The notes under the pieces were generated by a model. The model was given only the letters and a program-made list of their open reading frames with translations. It made no database searches and was not told the origin of the DNA. From an uncultured Actinomycetes bacterium (GTDB taxonomy: Bacteria > Actinomycetota > Acidimicrobiia > Acidimicrobiales > RAAP-2): 32,840 nt of DNA. Every line of letters begins with the position of its first letter. Within the stretch, counting starts at the first letter, position 1. The stretch spans positions 1 to 32,840 of the forward strand of contig CAIUMH010000102.1 of assembly GCA_903900235.1 (NCBI GenBank), given 5' to 3'. Positions 7,476-15,408 of this stretch are shown one piece after another. The position numbers and the translations under genes are program-made.

Positions 7476-8228
7476 GTGGCCGATCGGGGAGCAGGGCCCA
7501 GTGTCCTGCTCCTCCATGGCCAGCCCGGCACCCATGATCACCTGATGCCGGTGGCCGAGTTGCTCTGGGATGACCATCGGACGCTCTGCCCGGACCGCCC
7601 CGGCTACGGCCGCTCGGCACTCGGGCCGGAATCGTTCGGCCATCAAGCAGACCGGTTCGCTGCGCTGCTGCGAGAGCGGGCGGGGGCGCCGGCCATCGTC
7701 GTCGGTCACAGCCTCGGTGGGGCGATTGCCCTGCTCATGGCCACGCTTCACCCTGATGTGGTCGGTGGCCTCGTCCTCGTGGCCTCCGTGGGGGGCCAAG
7801 GGTCCGTCGAGCTAACCGATCGGATCCTGGCTGCCCGGTTCGTCGGGCCGGTGCTGTCGGCTGGCTCGCTGGCGGTCTACGGACTGCTTGGCCCGCTGGC
7901 TGCCAAGATCGGCCCCTTTCGATCACTGCAGGGCAATGTTCCAGTCACTCCGACGCTTTCGGTTCTAGAGGATCGCACGACCTTCCTGGCTGAGCAGCGC
8001 GAGCTGGTGGCCACCGCTGCCGAGGTGCGGGCGGCCGCCTCGCTGGTGGACTGTCCGACCGTCGTGCTCCAAGGTGACGCCGACACGCTTGTCCTGCCTG
8101 CCGCCGGTCGAGACCTGGCGGAGCGAATCGATGCGAGTCGCTACGTTGAGCTTGCCGGTCAAGGCCACCTCGTCATCCGTGATGACCCGTTGGCGGTGGC
8201 CGACGCCGTGCGTTCCCTCGAGACCTAG
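7476..8228 (+). CDS. Alpha/beta hydrolase fold protein
   Basis: Counted from GTG 7476 the protein has 250 residues. LLHGQPG (12-18) forms the oxyanion region, GHSLGG holds Ser79, the acid is Asp201 or Asp203 (GDADTLV), and His231 sits in GQGHLV. The core is complete. The true start may be further upstream: the frame continues without a stop to CTG 7446, which overlaps the P450 stop as CTGA and would add ten residues ending LFVA that resemble a usual first strand of the fold. Neither start has a good ribosome binding site. The gene directly follows the P450 and may act on its product or a downstream ester. Esterase, lactonase, epoxide hydrolase and haloperoxidase-like activities are all possible. 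Confidence 0.85.
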   Translation: MADRGAGPSVLLLHGQPGTHDHLMPVAELLWDDHRTLCPDRPGYGRSALGPESFGHQADRFAALLRERAGAPAIVVGHSLGGAIALLMATLHPDVVGGLVLVASVGGQGSVELTDRILAARFVGPVLSAGSLAVYGLLGPLAAKIGPFRSLQGNVPVTPTLSVLEDRTTFLAEQRELVATAAEVRAAASLVDCPTVVLQGDADTLVLPAAGRDLAERIDASRYVELAGQGHLVIRDDPLAVADAVRSLET

Positions 8229-8470
8229 GGACATCGACCGACCAGTGCGCGGTGGCGCGGGCGCATCCCATCGACGAGGTGCCCTTCGGGCATCAGGGTG
8301 AGCGGGGCCTCGTCACCAGGGGCCGCCTCGTCGCAATCCTCGCTGGGCGACGGGTCAAGGTGGTGATCAGCCATGTCCGCGGCCGCTCGCAATCGGTCCC
8401 TGCCAGCACCCAGATCCTCCGTGGTCGGACCGGCGTGCCACCCTCGCCACCGTCCTGACCGACACTTCGG
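8229..8470. other. Intergenic stretch without a clear gene
   Basis: About 240 bp between the hydrolase stop and the promoter of the glycosyltransferase. A plus-strand frame (GTG 8252 to 8458) and a minus-strand frame (ATG 8374 to stop 8225, 49 residues with GC-rich third positions) are open, but neither resembles a family I know and neither has a ribosome binding site. Confidence 0.4.
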
Positions 8471-8476
8471 TACGCT
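8471..8476 (+). promoter_or_regulatory. Leaderless -10 box TACGCT before the GT4 gene
   Basis: TACGCT lies exactly 6 nt before ATG 8483 and there is no Shine-Dalgarno sequence. The same hexamer at the same distance precedes the ATG at 9703. Confidence 0.5.
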
Positions 8477-8482
8477 TCGTCG

Positions 8483-9643
8483 ATGCAGACCGCAGCTGAC
8501 GGCGAGGTGCGCCCTCGGGTGATCGTGGTCGCCCACTCCCTCGTCGCCACCGACGGCGGGATGGAGACGGTTCACGTACGTCTGATCACAGAGATGCTCG
8601 ATCGCGTTCGGGTGGTGGCGGTGACGAGTCGGCTCGATCCGAGTCTCGTCGGGCGCGTCGAATTCGTCCGGGTGCGGGTCCCGGCCACCCCGGCACCGCT
8701 GCGCTTCGCAGCCTTCTTCGTGGTGGCCAGCCTGCTGCTGCACCGGCTGCGGCGTCGCGGAGACATCATCCACACCTGCGGAGCGATCGTGGCCAACCGA
8801 GTCTCGGTCGCCAGCATCCACACCCTCTCGGCCGCCATCGTCGACGCCCGTCAGGGCCGGTTGGCTCCGCCGGGGCTCCCACTGCTGCGACGAGTGAACT
8901 CGGGACTCCTTCGGTTCTTGGCGTTGCGGGCCGAGCGCCATGTCTACCGAGCTGGTCACCTCGGACTGGCCGCTGCGGTGTCGGCGGTCACCGCCTCCGA
9001 GGTCGAGCGGTTCTACCCCACGGTGCCGGTGGTGGTGACTCCCAATGGCGTCGATCCCGGCCGCTTCCATCCAGACCCTGAGGTCGGCGCCGCGGTGCGC
9101 AGGGAGCTCGGGATCCCGACCGAGGCGGTCGTGGCGCTCTTTGTCGGAGGGGACTTTGAACGAAAGGGTCTTGGCCTGGCGATTGAGGCGCTTCGACTTG
9201 CTCCCTCTGTGACCCTGGTGGCTGCCGGGCCGGGTGACGTCGAGGGCGCTCGTCGCCGAGCGATTGGTGCAGGCGTGGCCGACCGAGCCCATATCCTCGG
9301 GACCCGCCGAGATGTCGAGCGACTCGACCAGGCGGCCGACATCTATCTGTGTGCCTCGGACTACGAGGCCGATTCTCTGGCCCTGCTCGAGGCAGCGGCC
9401 ACCGGTCTGGCGCTTGTCTCAACACGGGTGGGCTCCGCCGAAGAGCTCCTCGGCGATGGGGTGAATGCCGCTGGGCTGCTGGTCGATCGCACGGTGCCGG
9501 CCATCGCAGCTGCCCTTGAGGGGCTCGCGGCTGACTCGAGCCTGCGCCGGCGTCTCGGCGCCGAGGCGCTCGAGCGCTCGAAGCTCCGCCGTTGGTCGGT
9601 GGCGACGGACCAGATGCTGGGCCTCTTCGATCAGCTCCGCTGA
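8483..9643 (+). CDS. GT4-family glycosyltransferase
   Basis: A 386-residue GT-B fold retaining glycosyltransferase. The N-terminal Rossmann half starts VIVVAHSLVATDGGMETV, with the glycine-rich acceptor-side loop. The C-terminal half has the donor-binding VGGDFERKGL motif (the usual R-K pair) and the EX7E motif at 295-303 (EADSLALLE). These features place it with PimA/WcaA-like GT4 enzymes that use nucleotide-diphospho-sugars to build lipids or polysaccharides at the inner membrane face. No membrane helix or signal peptide is present. Donor and acceptor are not predictable here. It starts at ATG 8483 just after a TACGCT box and appears to be a single-gene unit, followed by a small membrane protein with its own promoter. 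Confidence 0.88.
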   Translation: MQTAADGEVRPRVIVVAHSLVATDGGMETVHVRLITEMLDRVRVVAVTSRLDPSLVGRVEFVRVRVPATPAPLRFAAFFVVASLLLHRLRRRGDIIHTCGAIVANRVSVASIHTLSAAIVDARQGRLAPPGLPLLRRVNSGLLRFLALRAERHVYRAGHLGLAAAVSAVTASEVERFYPTVPVVVTPNGVDPGRFHPDPEVGAAVRRELGIPTEAVVALFVGGDFERKGLGLAIEALRLAPSVTLVAAGPGDVEGARRRAIGAGVADRAHILGTRRDVERLDQAADIYLCASDYEADSLALLEAAATGLALVSTRVGSAEELLGDGVNAAGLLVDRTVPAIAAALEGLAADSSLRRRLGAEALERSKLRRWSVATDQMLGLFDQLR

Positions 9644-9690
9644 GCCGCTGCCGATTCCCCCTCGGAGCAGAGCAACGAGGCGGTGACGCC

Positions 9691-9696
9691 TACGCT
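9691..9696 (+). promoter_or_regulatory. Leaderless -10 box TACGCT before the small membrane protein
   Basis: TACGCT, 6 nt, ATG 9703. It is identical in sequence and spacing to the box at 8471, and no ribosome binding site precedes the ATG. It supports the short start for this gene. Confidence 0.5.
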
Positions 9697-9702
9697 GCGA
9701 GC

Positions 9703-9948
9703 ATGAGTCGAGCCGCTGCCTGGGTCCTGCGAGCTGCCGCGATGTGGTCGCTGTGGGTCTGGGCCGTACTGATCCGCAACATGCTCATCGACACGACGCA
9801 TTCGCTGGGCTTCCGCGTCGTTCATTTCGTGTTGGCGGCGATCTCGATCCTCTTCGCGGTCGCCCTTCTGGTCATCGCCCAGGGCCCTCGATCATCAGAC
9901 GGCCCCCGGCATCCCGGCGGCCCGGGTCCAGCCCGACCACCGGGATGA
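9703..9948 (+). CDS. SCO4848-like small membrane protein
   Basis: An 81-residue protein with two predicted membrane helices (about residues 5-22 and 37-60) and a Pro/Gly-rich polar tail. The pattern W-x2-W-x5-RN, then D-T-x-HS-G, then VHFVLAAIS resembles the small SCO4848-family membrane proteins of actinobacteria, from memory. Function is not known for that family. The frame is open upstream into the glycosyltransferase gene, but ATG 9703 is preferred because of the TACGCT box 6 nt before it and because the first helix begins there. It is convergent with the F420-type oxidoreductase gene that ends at 9971. Confidence 0.7.
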   Translation: MSRAAAWVLRAAAMWSLWVWAVLIRNMLIDTTHSLGFRVVHFVLAAISILFAVALLVIAQGPRSSDGPRHPGGPGPARPPG

Positions 9949-9964
9949 TCTCGGCCGGCCGGAC

Positions 9965-9980
9965 CTTGGACTAGGCCAAG
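9965..9980. terminator. Weak hairpin between convergent genes
   Basis: CTTGG, 6-nt loop, CCAAG overlaps the stop codon (TAG, minus strand, 9971-9973) of the oxidoreductase gene. The stem is short and there is no T-run, so this is only suggestive. Confidence 0.25.
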
Positions 9981-10903
9981 AGCGGGGCGACCTCGCGGCC
10001 GATGAGCCGGACATGGTCGAGGTCCTTCTGGTCGAGGACCTGCAGGTAGGCGGTCTCCGCACCGGCGTCTCGCCAGCGGCTGAGGGACTCGGCTACTTCG
10101 GCCGGGCTGCCGCAGGCACCGAAGGCCTTGAGGTCGGCCACGGACCAGCCGACGGCTGCGGCCCGCCGAGCCACTGTCGCCTCATCTTCGCCACACACGA
10201 CGATCATTGCCGACGACATGCGCATCGAAGCGGGGTCTCGGTCGCGTCGCTCGCAGGCCTCACGCACGCGAGAGAACTGGGCGGCGGCGTCGTCGGGCTG
10301 GAGGAACGGGGTGTTGAACTCGTCGGCGAAGGTGGCCGCCAGCCTCGGTGTGCGCTTGGGCCCACCACCGCCCACGATGATCGGCGGGCGGGGGGACTGG
10401 ATGGGCTTGGGCAGGGCTGGCGAGTCGACCAGCTGGTAGTGATCGCCCTGGAAGGAGAATGTTTCGCCGACTGGGGAAGTCCAGAGGCCCGAGATGATGG
10501 CCAATTGCTCCTCGAGCCGGTCAAATCGCTCGGCGAGATCGGGGAACGGTATCGCGTAGGCGGCGTGCTCCTCGGTGAACCAGCCTGCCCCGAGGCCGAG
10601 CTCGACCCGCCCGCCGCTCATGGCGTCGACCTGGGCGACCGAGATGGCCAGTGGCCCGGGGAGCCGGAAGGTGGCCGAGGTCACCATGGTCCCGAGGCGG
10701 ATGGTCGAGGTCTCGCGAGCGAGGCCGGCCAGGGTGATCCAGGCATCAGTGGGACCGGGCAGGCCGTCGACGCTTCCCATCTTGAGGTAGTGGTCGGAGC
10801 GGAAGAGGGCGTCGAAGCCCTCAGCCTCGGCAACTCGGGCGACGCCAAGCTGGCTGTCGTAGGTGGCGCCCTGCTGGGGCTCGAGGAAGAGACGGAGTTT
10901 CAT
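9971..10903 (-). CDS. LLM-class F420-type oxidoreductase
   Basis: A 310-residue luciferase-like TIM-barrel protein. The start MKLRLFLEPQQG, the RSDHYL strand, and the block VELGLGAGWFTEEHAAYAIPFP followed by the F-D-R-L-E-E helix are the standard landmarks of the F420-dependent class. GGGGPKRTPRLAA contributes the cofactor phosphate loop. Such enzymes reduce or oxidise varied substrates with F420 (less often FMN). ATG 10903 is preferred over the in-frame ATG at 10930, which lies inside the upstream gene; at 10903 the gap from the acyltransferase stop is 7 nt with TGAGGA as a weak ribosome binding site. It is co-transcribed with the acyltransferase, with no obvious functional link. Family sure, substrate unknown. 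Confidence 0.88.
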   Translation of the reverse strand: MKLRLFLEPQQGATYDSQLGVARVAEAEGFDALFRSDHYLKMGSVDGLPGPTDAWITLAGLARETSTIRLGTMVTSATFRLPGPLAISVAQVDAMSGGRVELGLGAGWFTEEHAAYAIPFPDLAERFDRLEEQLAIISGLWTSPVGETFSFQGDHYQLVDSPALPKPIQSPRPPIIVGGGGPKRTPRLAATFADEFNTPFLQPDDAAAQFSRVREACERRDRDPASMRMSSAMIVVCGEDEATVARRAAAVGWSVADLKAFGACGSPAEVAESLSRWRDAGAETAYLQVLDQKDLDHVRLIGREVAPLLA

Positions 10904-10910
10904 ATCCTCA

Positions 10911-12956
10911 TCATCGCCCAGCGGCGGCATCGCGCGCGTCGAGGCCCAGCTGGTCGACGGTCGGATAGAGGCGGGGTCGAAGCCACAATCCAGCGGCCAG
11001 GGTCAGGTGGACCCCATCGGCCCAGCGGGTGGTGAGATCTCCGATCGCCGAGGTGTACCGCCCGTCAGGGTTGAGCATCGCGTTGAGGTCCACGACGGTC
11101 ACGATCCCCGGCCGACTCGCCGCCACGCCACCGAGGATGCGGTTGTAGACGTCGGTGCGGGCGGGGAGGTTCTCGGGATAGGTGGAGCCGTCAGGGGCCT
11201 TGGCCGGGTCGATGTAGGGCATCGTGTAGAGGATCACGTTGGCTCCGTGAGCTGAGACGATGTCCACGGCCCGTCGGAGATCTGCGGCGACGTGGGCGTC
11301 CCACCGGGGTTCTCCGAGATGGGTCCAGCGGCCTTCGAACCGATGGTCGAGAGCCTCCCATCGACCGAGCACGATCCCGACAACCTCAGGGCGATCGGTG
11401 GCCACATACGAGGCCCACCGAGCCGGCCAGTCTCTGCAGCCGGCGGTGGCCGGAGCCACGACCCCCTGGAGGTTGTTGAGCAGGGTGGGGTCGAGGTCGC
11501 AGCCCAAGGCGGGGTGAGAGAACAGTGGACTCACGCCCCATCGTCGATGGGCGCCCACCTTGAGTCCTCGACGGAGTGTCACCGCCATCGAGTCGCCGAG
11601 CAGCATGAATCGCACCGGGTGGGAGCCGAAGGCGTCGGCCGCGTGCAGGCGAGCGGATAGCGCCGGAGAGAGGCCAGTCCGACCAGCCGAGACCGAGGGA
11701 GCAGGGACCATGGTGGCGACGACAATCAGCACGGCGGTCAACCCGAATGCCACCGGGGCCAGGATCCATGCCCGAGGACCCCGGAGGGCGGTGCGACGGA
11801 TAGGCATCTCGAGGAACCGGTAGCTCAGGGCAGCCAAGGTGAACGTCAGGGCCAGGCGCACGACGAACAACGGCCATCGGGTCAGGCCGGTCTGCTCTGA
11901 CCCCACCACCACGAAGATGGGCCAGTGCCACAGATAGAGGCCGTAGGAGATGGATCCGATGTAGCGGATGGGCCGCAGGGAGAGCAACCGGGCCCACGGG
12001 GTCTCGGGGACGAGCGCCACCGAGGCGATCAGTGCGGCGGCCGCCATCGAGGCGATGGCGAAGCCGCCGAGATAGGGCCAGGCATCGCTCGACGAGATCG
12101 TGAAGAACATGGTGAAGAGCACGGCAAGACCGACGAGTCCGAGGCCACCGATCAGGACCCGTCGGAGGCCTGTGGGTTCTGTGACGGGGGCGATGCTCAG
12201 GTGGCCATCACCGAGACCGGCGGGTCGCCGGCGCCCGGACAGCGGCTCGGCGAGGATCACGGCCAGCGTGGCCCCGATGAGCAGGGCTTGGACCCGGGTG
12301 TCGGTGCCGTAGTAGGCCCGGGCGGCTCCGGCGCCGCCGTTGTAGGCGACTCCCATGGCCGCGGCGCTGGCGATCGTGCCGGCGACACAGAAGACCAGCA
12401 GACCGCTGAGCGAGCGGGTGAGGCGGAGCAGGGCGAGGACGATCAGCGGCCAGACGATGTAGAACTGCTCCTCGATCGAGAGCGTCCAGGTGTGGAGCAG
12501 CAGCCGAGGGGTGTGGATCTCGGCGAAGTAGCCGGTGCCGCCCCAGGCTTGGTGCCAGTTGTTGGAATACAAGAGCGTGGCCAAGCCATCGCTGCGTAGC
12601 TGGGCCAGCGTGTCAGGCGGTGAGAAGAGCCACGCCCAGACGGCTACCCCGACGAGCAGCGCCAGCATGGCCGGCAGGAGTCGCCGGATGCGATGACCCC
12701 AGAATCGCTTGAGCCCGATGGTCGACGAGATCCGGAACTCCGAGACGAGCAGGCCGGTGATCAAGAAGCCCGACAACACGAAGAACACATCGACGCTGAA
12801 GAAGCCTCCGATCAGCCACGAGAACCCGGCGTGGAAGAAGAGGATGAGGATGATGGCCATCGCCCGGATCCCATCGAGGGCCGGCAGGCGACGGACGGTG
12901 GCCTCAGGATCCCGGCGCAGCTGGATCTCGTCGCTCACCGGGGTCTCGACAGGCAT
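10911..12956 (-). CDS. Acyltransferase-3 / SGNH O-acyltransferase (OatA-like)
   Basis: A 681-residue integral membrane protein that would move acetyl or other acyl groups across the membrane onto an envelope glycan. The N-terminal acyltransferase-3 domain begins LPALDGIRAMAIILILFFH with the conserved His. GFFSVDVFFVLSGFLIT and the R-R-LLPAML segment follow, and about ten membrane helices reach to roughly residue 415. A C-terminal extracytoplasmic SGNH-hydrolase domain follows: GDS with Ser456, and the Asp647/His650 pair in WADGVHLT. The two-domain arrangement is that of OatA and related O-acetyltransferases acting on peptidoglycan or exopolysaccharide. The ATG at 12956 has TAGCAT 6 nt upstream (leaderless). 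The downstream oxidoreductase gene follows within 7 nt. Confidence 0.92.
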   Translation of the reverse strand: MPVETPVSDEIQLRRDPEATVRRLPALDGIRAMAIILILFFHAGFSWLIGGFFSVDVFFVLSGFLITGLLVSEFRISSTIGLKRFWGHRIRRLLPAMLALLVGVAVWAWLFSPPDTLAQLRSDGLATLLYSNNWHQAWGGTGYFAEIHTPRLLLHTWTLSIEEQFYIVWPLIVLALLRLTRSLSGLLVFCVAGTIASAAAMGVAYNGGAGAARAYYGTDTRVQALLIGATLAVILAEPLSGRRRPAGLGDGHLSIAPVTEPTGLRRVLIGGLGLVGLAVLFTMFFTISSSDAWPYLGGFAIASMAAAALIASVALVPETPWARLLSLRPIRYIGSISYGLYLWHWPIFVVVGSEQTGLTRWPLFVVRLALTFTLAALSYRFLEMPIRRTALRGPRAWILAPVAFGLTAVLIVVATMVPAPSVSAGRTGLSPALSARLHAADAFGSHPVRFMLLGDSMAVTLRRGLKVGAHRRWGVSPLFSHPALGCDLDPTLLNNLQGVVAPATAGCRDWPARWASYVATDRPEVVGIVLGRWEALDHRFEGRWTHLGEPRWDAHVAADLRRAVDIVSAHGANVILYTMPYIDPAKAPDGSTYPENLPARTDVYNRILGGVAASRPGIVTVVDLNAMLNPDGRYTSAIGDLTTRWADGVHLTLAAGLWLRPRLYPTVDQLGLDARDAAAGR

Positions 12957-12962
12957 CGCCCG

Positions 12963-12968
12963 ATGCTA
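12963..12968 (-). promoter_or_regulatory. Leaderless -10 box TAGCAT before the acyltransferase
   Basis: On the minus strand TAGCAT is followed by 6 nt and then ATG 12956. No Shine-Dalgarno is present. It lies in the 86-bp divergent region shared with the SCO6745-like gene. Confidence 0.45.
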
Positions 12969-13028
12969 CGTCCCGTCCCGATCGATCCGTCGGGAGGCGG
13001 GCTCGGGGCGCGGAGGGCGCCGTTCCCC

Positions 13029-13034
13029 TAGAGT
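13029..13034 (+). promoter_or_regulatory. Leaderless -10 box TAGAGT before the SCO6745-like gene
   Basis: TAGAGT lies 8 nt before ATG 13043. There is no ribosome binding site and no clear -35 element. Confidence 0.4.
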
Positions 13035-13042
13035 CGGCGTCC

Positions 13043-13801
13043 ATGAACGCTCTTGACTGCACCACCGCCATCGCCGAACCGCTCGGGACCCTCGGCGCGT
13101 CCTTCTACTTCTCGCCCCAGGCCATCGCCATCGGCGAGACCATCGAGCTCGACGTCGTGACCTTCTACGCCGCGGGTCGCGGTGGTGTGCTTGGCGACAT
13201 CGACGTCATCGAGGTGGACGAAGTCTTCTTCTTCTTCAAAGACGGCATGGTCGCCTCCATCATGGAGAAGGCCCGGGCCGGGGCGCCTCGTGACCTTGCG
13301 GTCACCAAGCACCTTGAGGCGGCCAGCGCCTTCGCCAACGACACCTTCGGCGGGATCGATGAGAGCACCCTCGACGCCTTCATCGCCGCCGCCTCGGCAC
13401 TGGTCGGCACCCTTCCGACCGGACGCTGGCCAATTGTGGATGGCTACCGATCCCTGCCGATTCCCTCGGGAAGTGCTGCGGCCGCCTATCAGTTCGCAGT
13501 GATCATCCGCGAGGTGCGCGGTGGGGTTCACACCGATGCCATCAAGGCCGCGGGCCTGAGTGACGCCGAGGCCGTGCAGCTCTATGCCGGTGGCTCGATG
13601 CTCGGCCTCCATGGCTATGGCGAGGACGACACCGTCGAGGAGACGCCAGAGCTCATCGCCCGGCGGATTGCCGCCGAGGATGACACCAACGCTCGGATGG
13701 TGAGCCTCCTTGAGTCACTCTCTGACACTCAGCGCGAGGCGTTGGTTGCTGGTTCCGATGCCATGCTCGCCGCCCTGGCCAACCCGGTCCCGATCAACTG
13801 A
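13043..13801 (+). CDS. SCO6745-like conserved protein
   Basis: A 252-residue soluble protein rich in Ala and helical segments. The N-terminal half carries EPLGTLGASFYFSP, then FYAAGRGGVLG, then a hydrophobic FFFF strand, which matches my recollection of the SCO6745 family of actinobacterial proteins. That family has paired helical repeats, often described as helix-turn-helix-like, and no established function. The C-terminal half repeats the helical pattern (AAAYQFAVIIREVRGGVH and later GLSDAEAVQLYAGG). There is no signal peptide or membrane helix. The gene stands alone, divergent from the acyltransferase, and ends in a strong hairpin shared with the convergent DUF2079 gene. It is surely coding; the family name is moderately sure. 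Confidence 0.65.
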   Translation: MNALDCTTAIAEPLGTLGASFYFSPQAIAIGETIELDVVTFYAAGRGGVLGDIDVIEVDEVFFFFKDGMVASIMEKARAGAPRDLAVTKHLEAASAFANDTFGGIDESTLDAFIAAASALVGTLPTGRWPIVDGYRSLPIPSGSAAAAYQFAVIIREVRGGVHTDAIKAAGLSDAEAVQLYAGGSMLGLHGYGEDDTVEETPELIARRIAAEDDTNARMVSLLESLSDTQREALVAGSDAMLAALANPVPIN

Positions 13802-13823
13802 GGTCCCTGAGCCGTTGAGGCGA

Positions 13824-13844
13824 TCGTCGCTCAAGGAGCGACGA
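13824..13844. terminator. Hairpin between convergent genes
   Basis: TCGTCGCT, loop CAAGG, AGCGACGA: a perfect 8-bp GC-rich stem located 23 nt after the plus-strand stop and overlapping the minus-strand stop codon at 13831-13833. The position between two convergent genes suggests a bidirectional terminator, although no T-tract is present. Confidence 0.5.
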
Positions 13845-15300
13845 GGAGGGTCTGGCGCCCAGTCGGAGGGTGCCACTCGATGGCCTCGACCCCGTCAGCA
13901 TTGATCAGGAGCTTCGCCCCCTGGTGGCGCAGTCGTGTCACGGTGGGGTTCTCCGGGGTGCCCGAGGCATGCAGGAGCACGAGCACCACCTGTCTGGCCT
14001 GGAGGGGAAGTCGGCGGGGCGCACCGAAGAAGGCCCACTCAACATGTCGGCGGGCCGAGAAGCGGCCGACCACTTGGGCCTGGGCGATGACTTGGGCGTC
14101 GGCTGGTGTGGCTGCGAGGGCGGCGTCGAGGCCTCGAGCCACGACGGGGCTGATCATGGTGGGGTTGGCCGAGCTCGTCAGCAGCCAGCTGCTCGGAGAA
14201 GCCGACAGCCCGAGGCTCGAGACCACCAGTACGAGACCAGCCGCTGCGGCCAGCCGTGCCGCCAATGGTCCCCGACCGCTCAATCGGCGTGAACCCCAGA
14301 GCAGTGCCATGACGGAGCCGACGAGGAGCAGGGGGATGGCTGGGACCAGCTGGAATCCCGCGCGCACATAGTCGACGTGTGACTCGAGACCCGCTGACGC
14401 CAGGACGATGACGGGAGCACCCAGCCCGAGCGGGGTGACCAGACCGATGATGCCGCCGGCCCGCAGGTTGGCGAGCAGCAGGTCAGAGCGATGTGCGAGG
14501 AGAGAGATTGCTCGTCCGGGGTGGGTCACAAGGCCCAACGCGAGGTGGACGAGGCCGGAGAGTCCGGGGTGCAGCGTCGTGCCGGCCAGGGATGAATAGT
14601 CGCGCAGGTGGCTGGCATGGTTGGCGCCGATGAGACCGACGAGTCCGAGCCAGGCGGCCCCGGCGACCACCACGAGCACACCAGTGCGTCGTCGACCCTG
14701 GGTCAGCAGCCCGGTGATCCCGAGGCCGACCACCAGGAGAGCTGCGACATCGCCACAGAGCAGGCAGAGCGACACCATCAGCCACATCCGGCGCTGGCGA
14801 CCATCGATGAGATCGCGTGCGGCGAGCAGGATGAGGAGGCCGGCGAGCGCCTGGAAGTGAAAGTCCTCGGCGACGGTGCGCCAGAACACCTGGTTGGCCA
14901 CCACCATCATCACGACGCCTCCGAGCGCCACCGCTCCCCATCGGGGAGTGAGTCCCCGGGCCTCGAGGAGCCGAGCCGACCAGGCGACGACGACGAGGCC
15001 GCACCCGCCAAGAGCGAGCGCCTGGATCCAGAGCAGTCCAAGGCCTCCCGGAGTCACCCAGGACAGCAGCGACAGCGGCCACATGATGAGCTCGAAGTGG
15101 GAGGTGAGGAACGAGCCGTGCTTGAGGGTGTTCTCGGGGTTGAGGTTGCCTCGTCCGATGAGGACGAACGCCTGGGCGAAGATGCCGAAGTCCACGGACT
15201 CCATGAAGCGGTTGTAGAACAAGGTGCTCACACCGACGAGTCCGACAGTCTGCAGGCCGACCAGGGCGAGTGCGGCGCGTCGGACGTGCTGCCATCTCAT
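13831..15300 (-). CDS. DUF2079 multi-pass membrane protein
   Basis: A 489-residue protein with about ten predicted membrane helices. The N-terminal block SVDFGIFAQAFVLIGRGNLN, then NTLKHGSFLTSHFELIMWPL, is the signature of DUF2079, a family related to GT-C polyprenyl-linked glycosyltransferases: an acidic residue after helix 1 and a conserved SHFE/DHF motif in the first outer loop. The function is not established; a role in envelope glycan assembly is plausible. The frame is open for 100 residues upstream, but ATG 15300 is chosen because the first helix starts a few residues later and the upstream extension is proline- and polar-rich and overlaps the divergent gene. Divergent from a GT-C-like gene 82-109 bp away. 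Confidence 0.82.
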   Translation of the reverse strand: MRWQHVRRAALALVGLQTVGLVGVSTLFYNRFMESVDFGIFAQAFVLIGRGNLNPENTLKHGSFLTSHFELIMWPLSLLSWVTPGGLGLLWIQALALGGCGLVVVAWSARLLEARGLTPRWGAVALGGVVMMVVANQVFWRTVAEDFHFQALAGLLILLAARDLIDGRQRRMWLMVSLCLLCGDVAALLVVGLGITGLLTQGRRRTGVLVVVAGAAWLGLVGLIGANHASHLRDYSSLAGTTLHPGLSGLVHLALGLVTHPGRAISLLAHRSDLLLANLRAGGIIGLVTPLGLGAPVIVLASAGLESHVDYVRAGFQLVPAIPLLLVGSVMALLWGSRRLSGRGPLAARLAAAAGLVLVVSSLGLSASPSSWLLTSSANPTMISPVVARGLDAALAATPADAQVIAQAQVVGRFSARRHVEWAFFGAPRRLPLQARQVVLVLLHASGTPENPTVTRLRHQGAKLLINADGVEAIEWHPPTGRQTLLVAP

Positions 15301-15408
15301 CGCCCGAGTCTTGCCGACGGCGGCCGTCGAGGAGGGGCTTGGGGTGCAACACTCTGGCCGAGGGCCATTGGGAGGACCGGGGTGACGGATGGAGAGGTGG
15401 ATGGGGTG

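Noticed and set aside
10013-11035. Long plus-strand open frame opposite the F420-type oxidoreductase
   Set aside because: Low-complexity Gly/Glu/Val-rich product with no domain; the opposite strand has a clear luciferase-like protein.
14608-15408. N-terminal extension of the GT-C-like protein by 267 residues
   Set aside because: The extension is polar and low-complexity, antisense to DUF2079, and the first membrane helix begins only after 15409.
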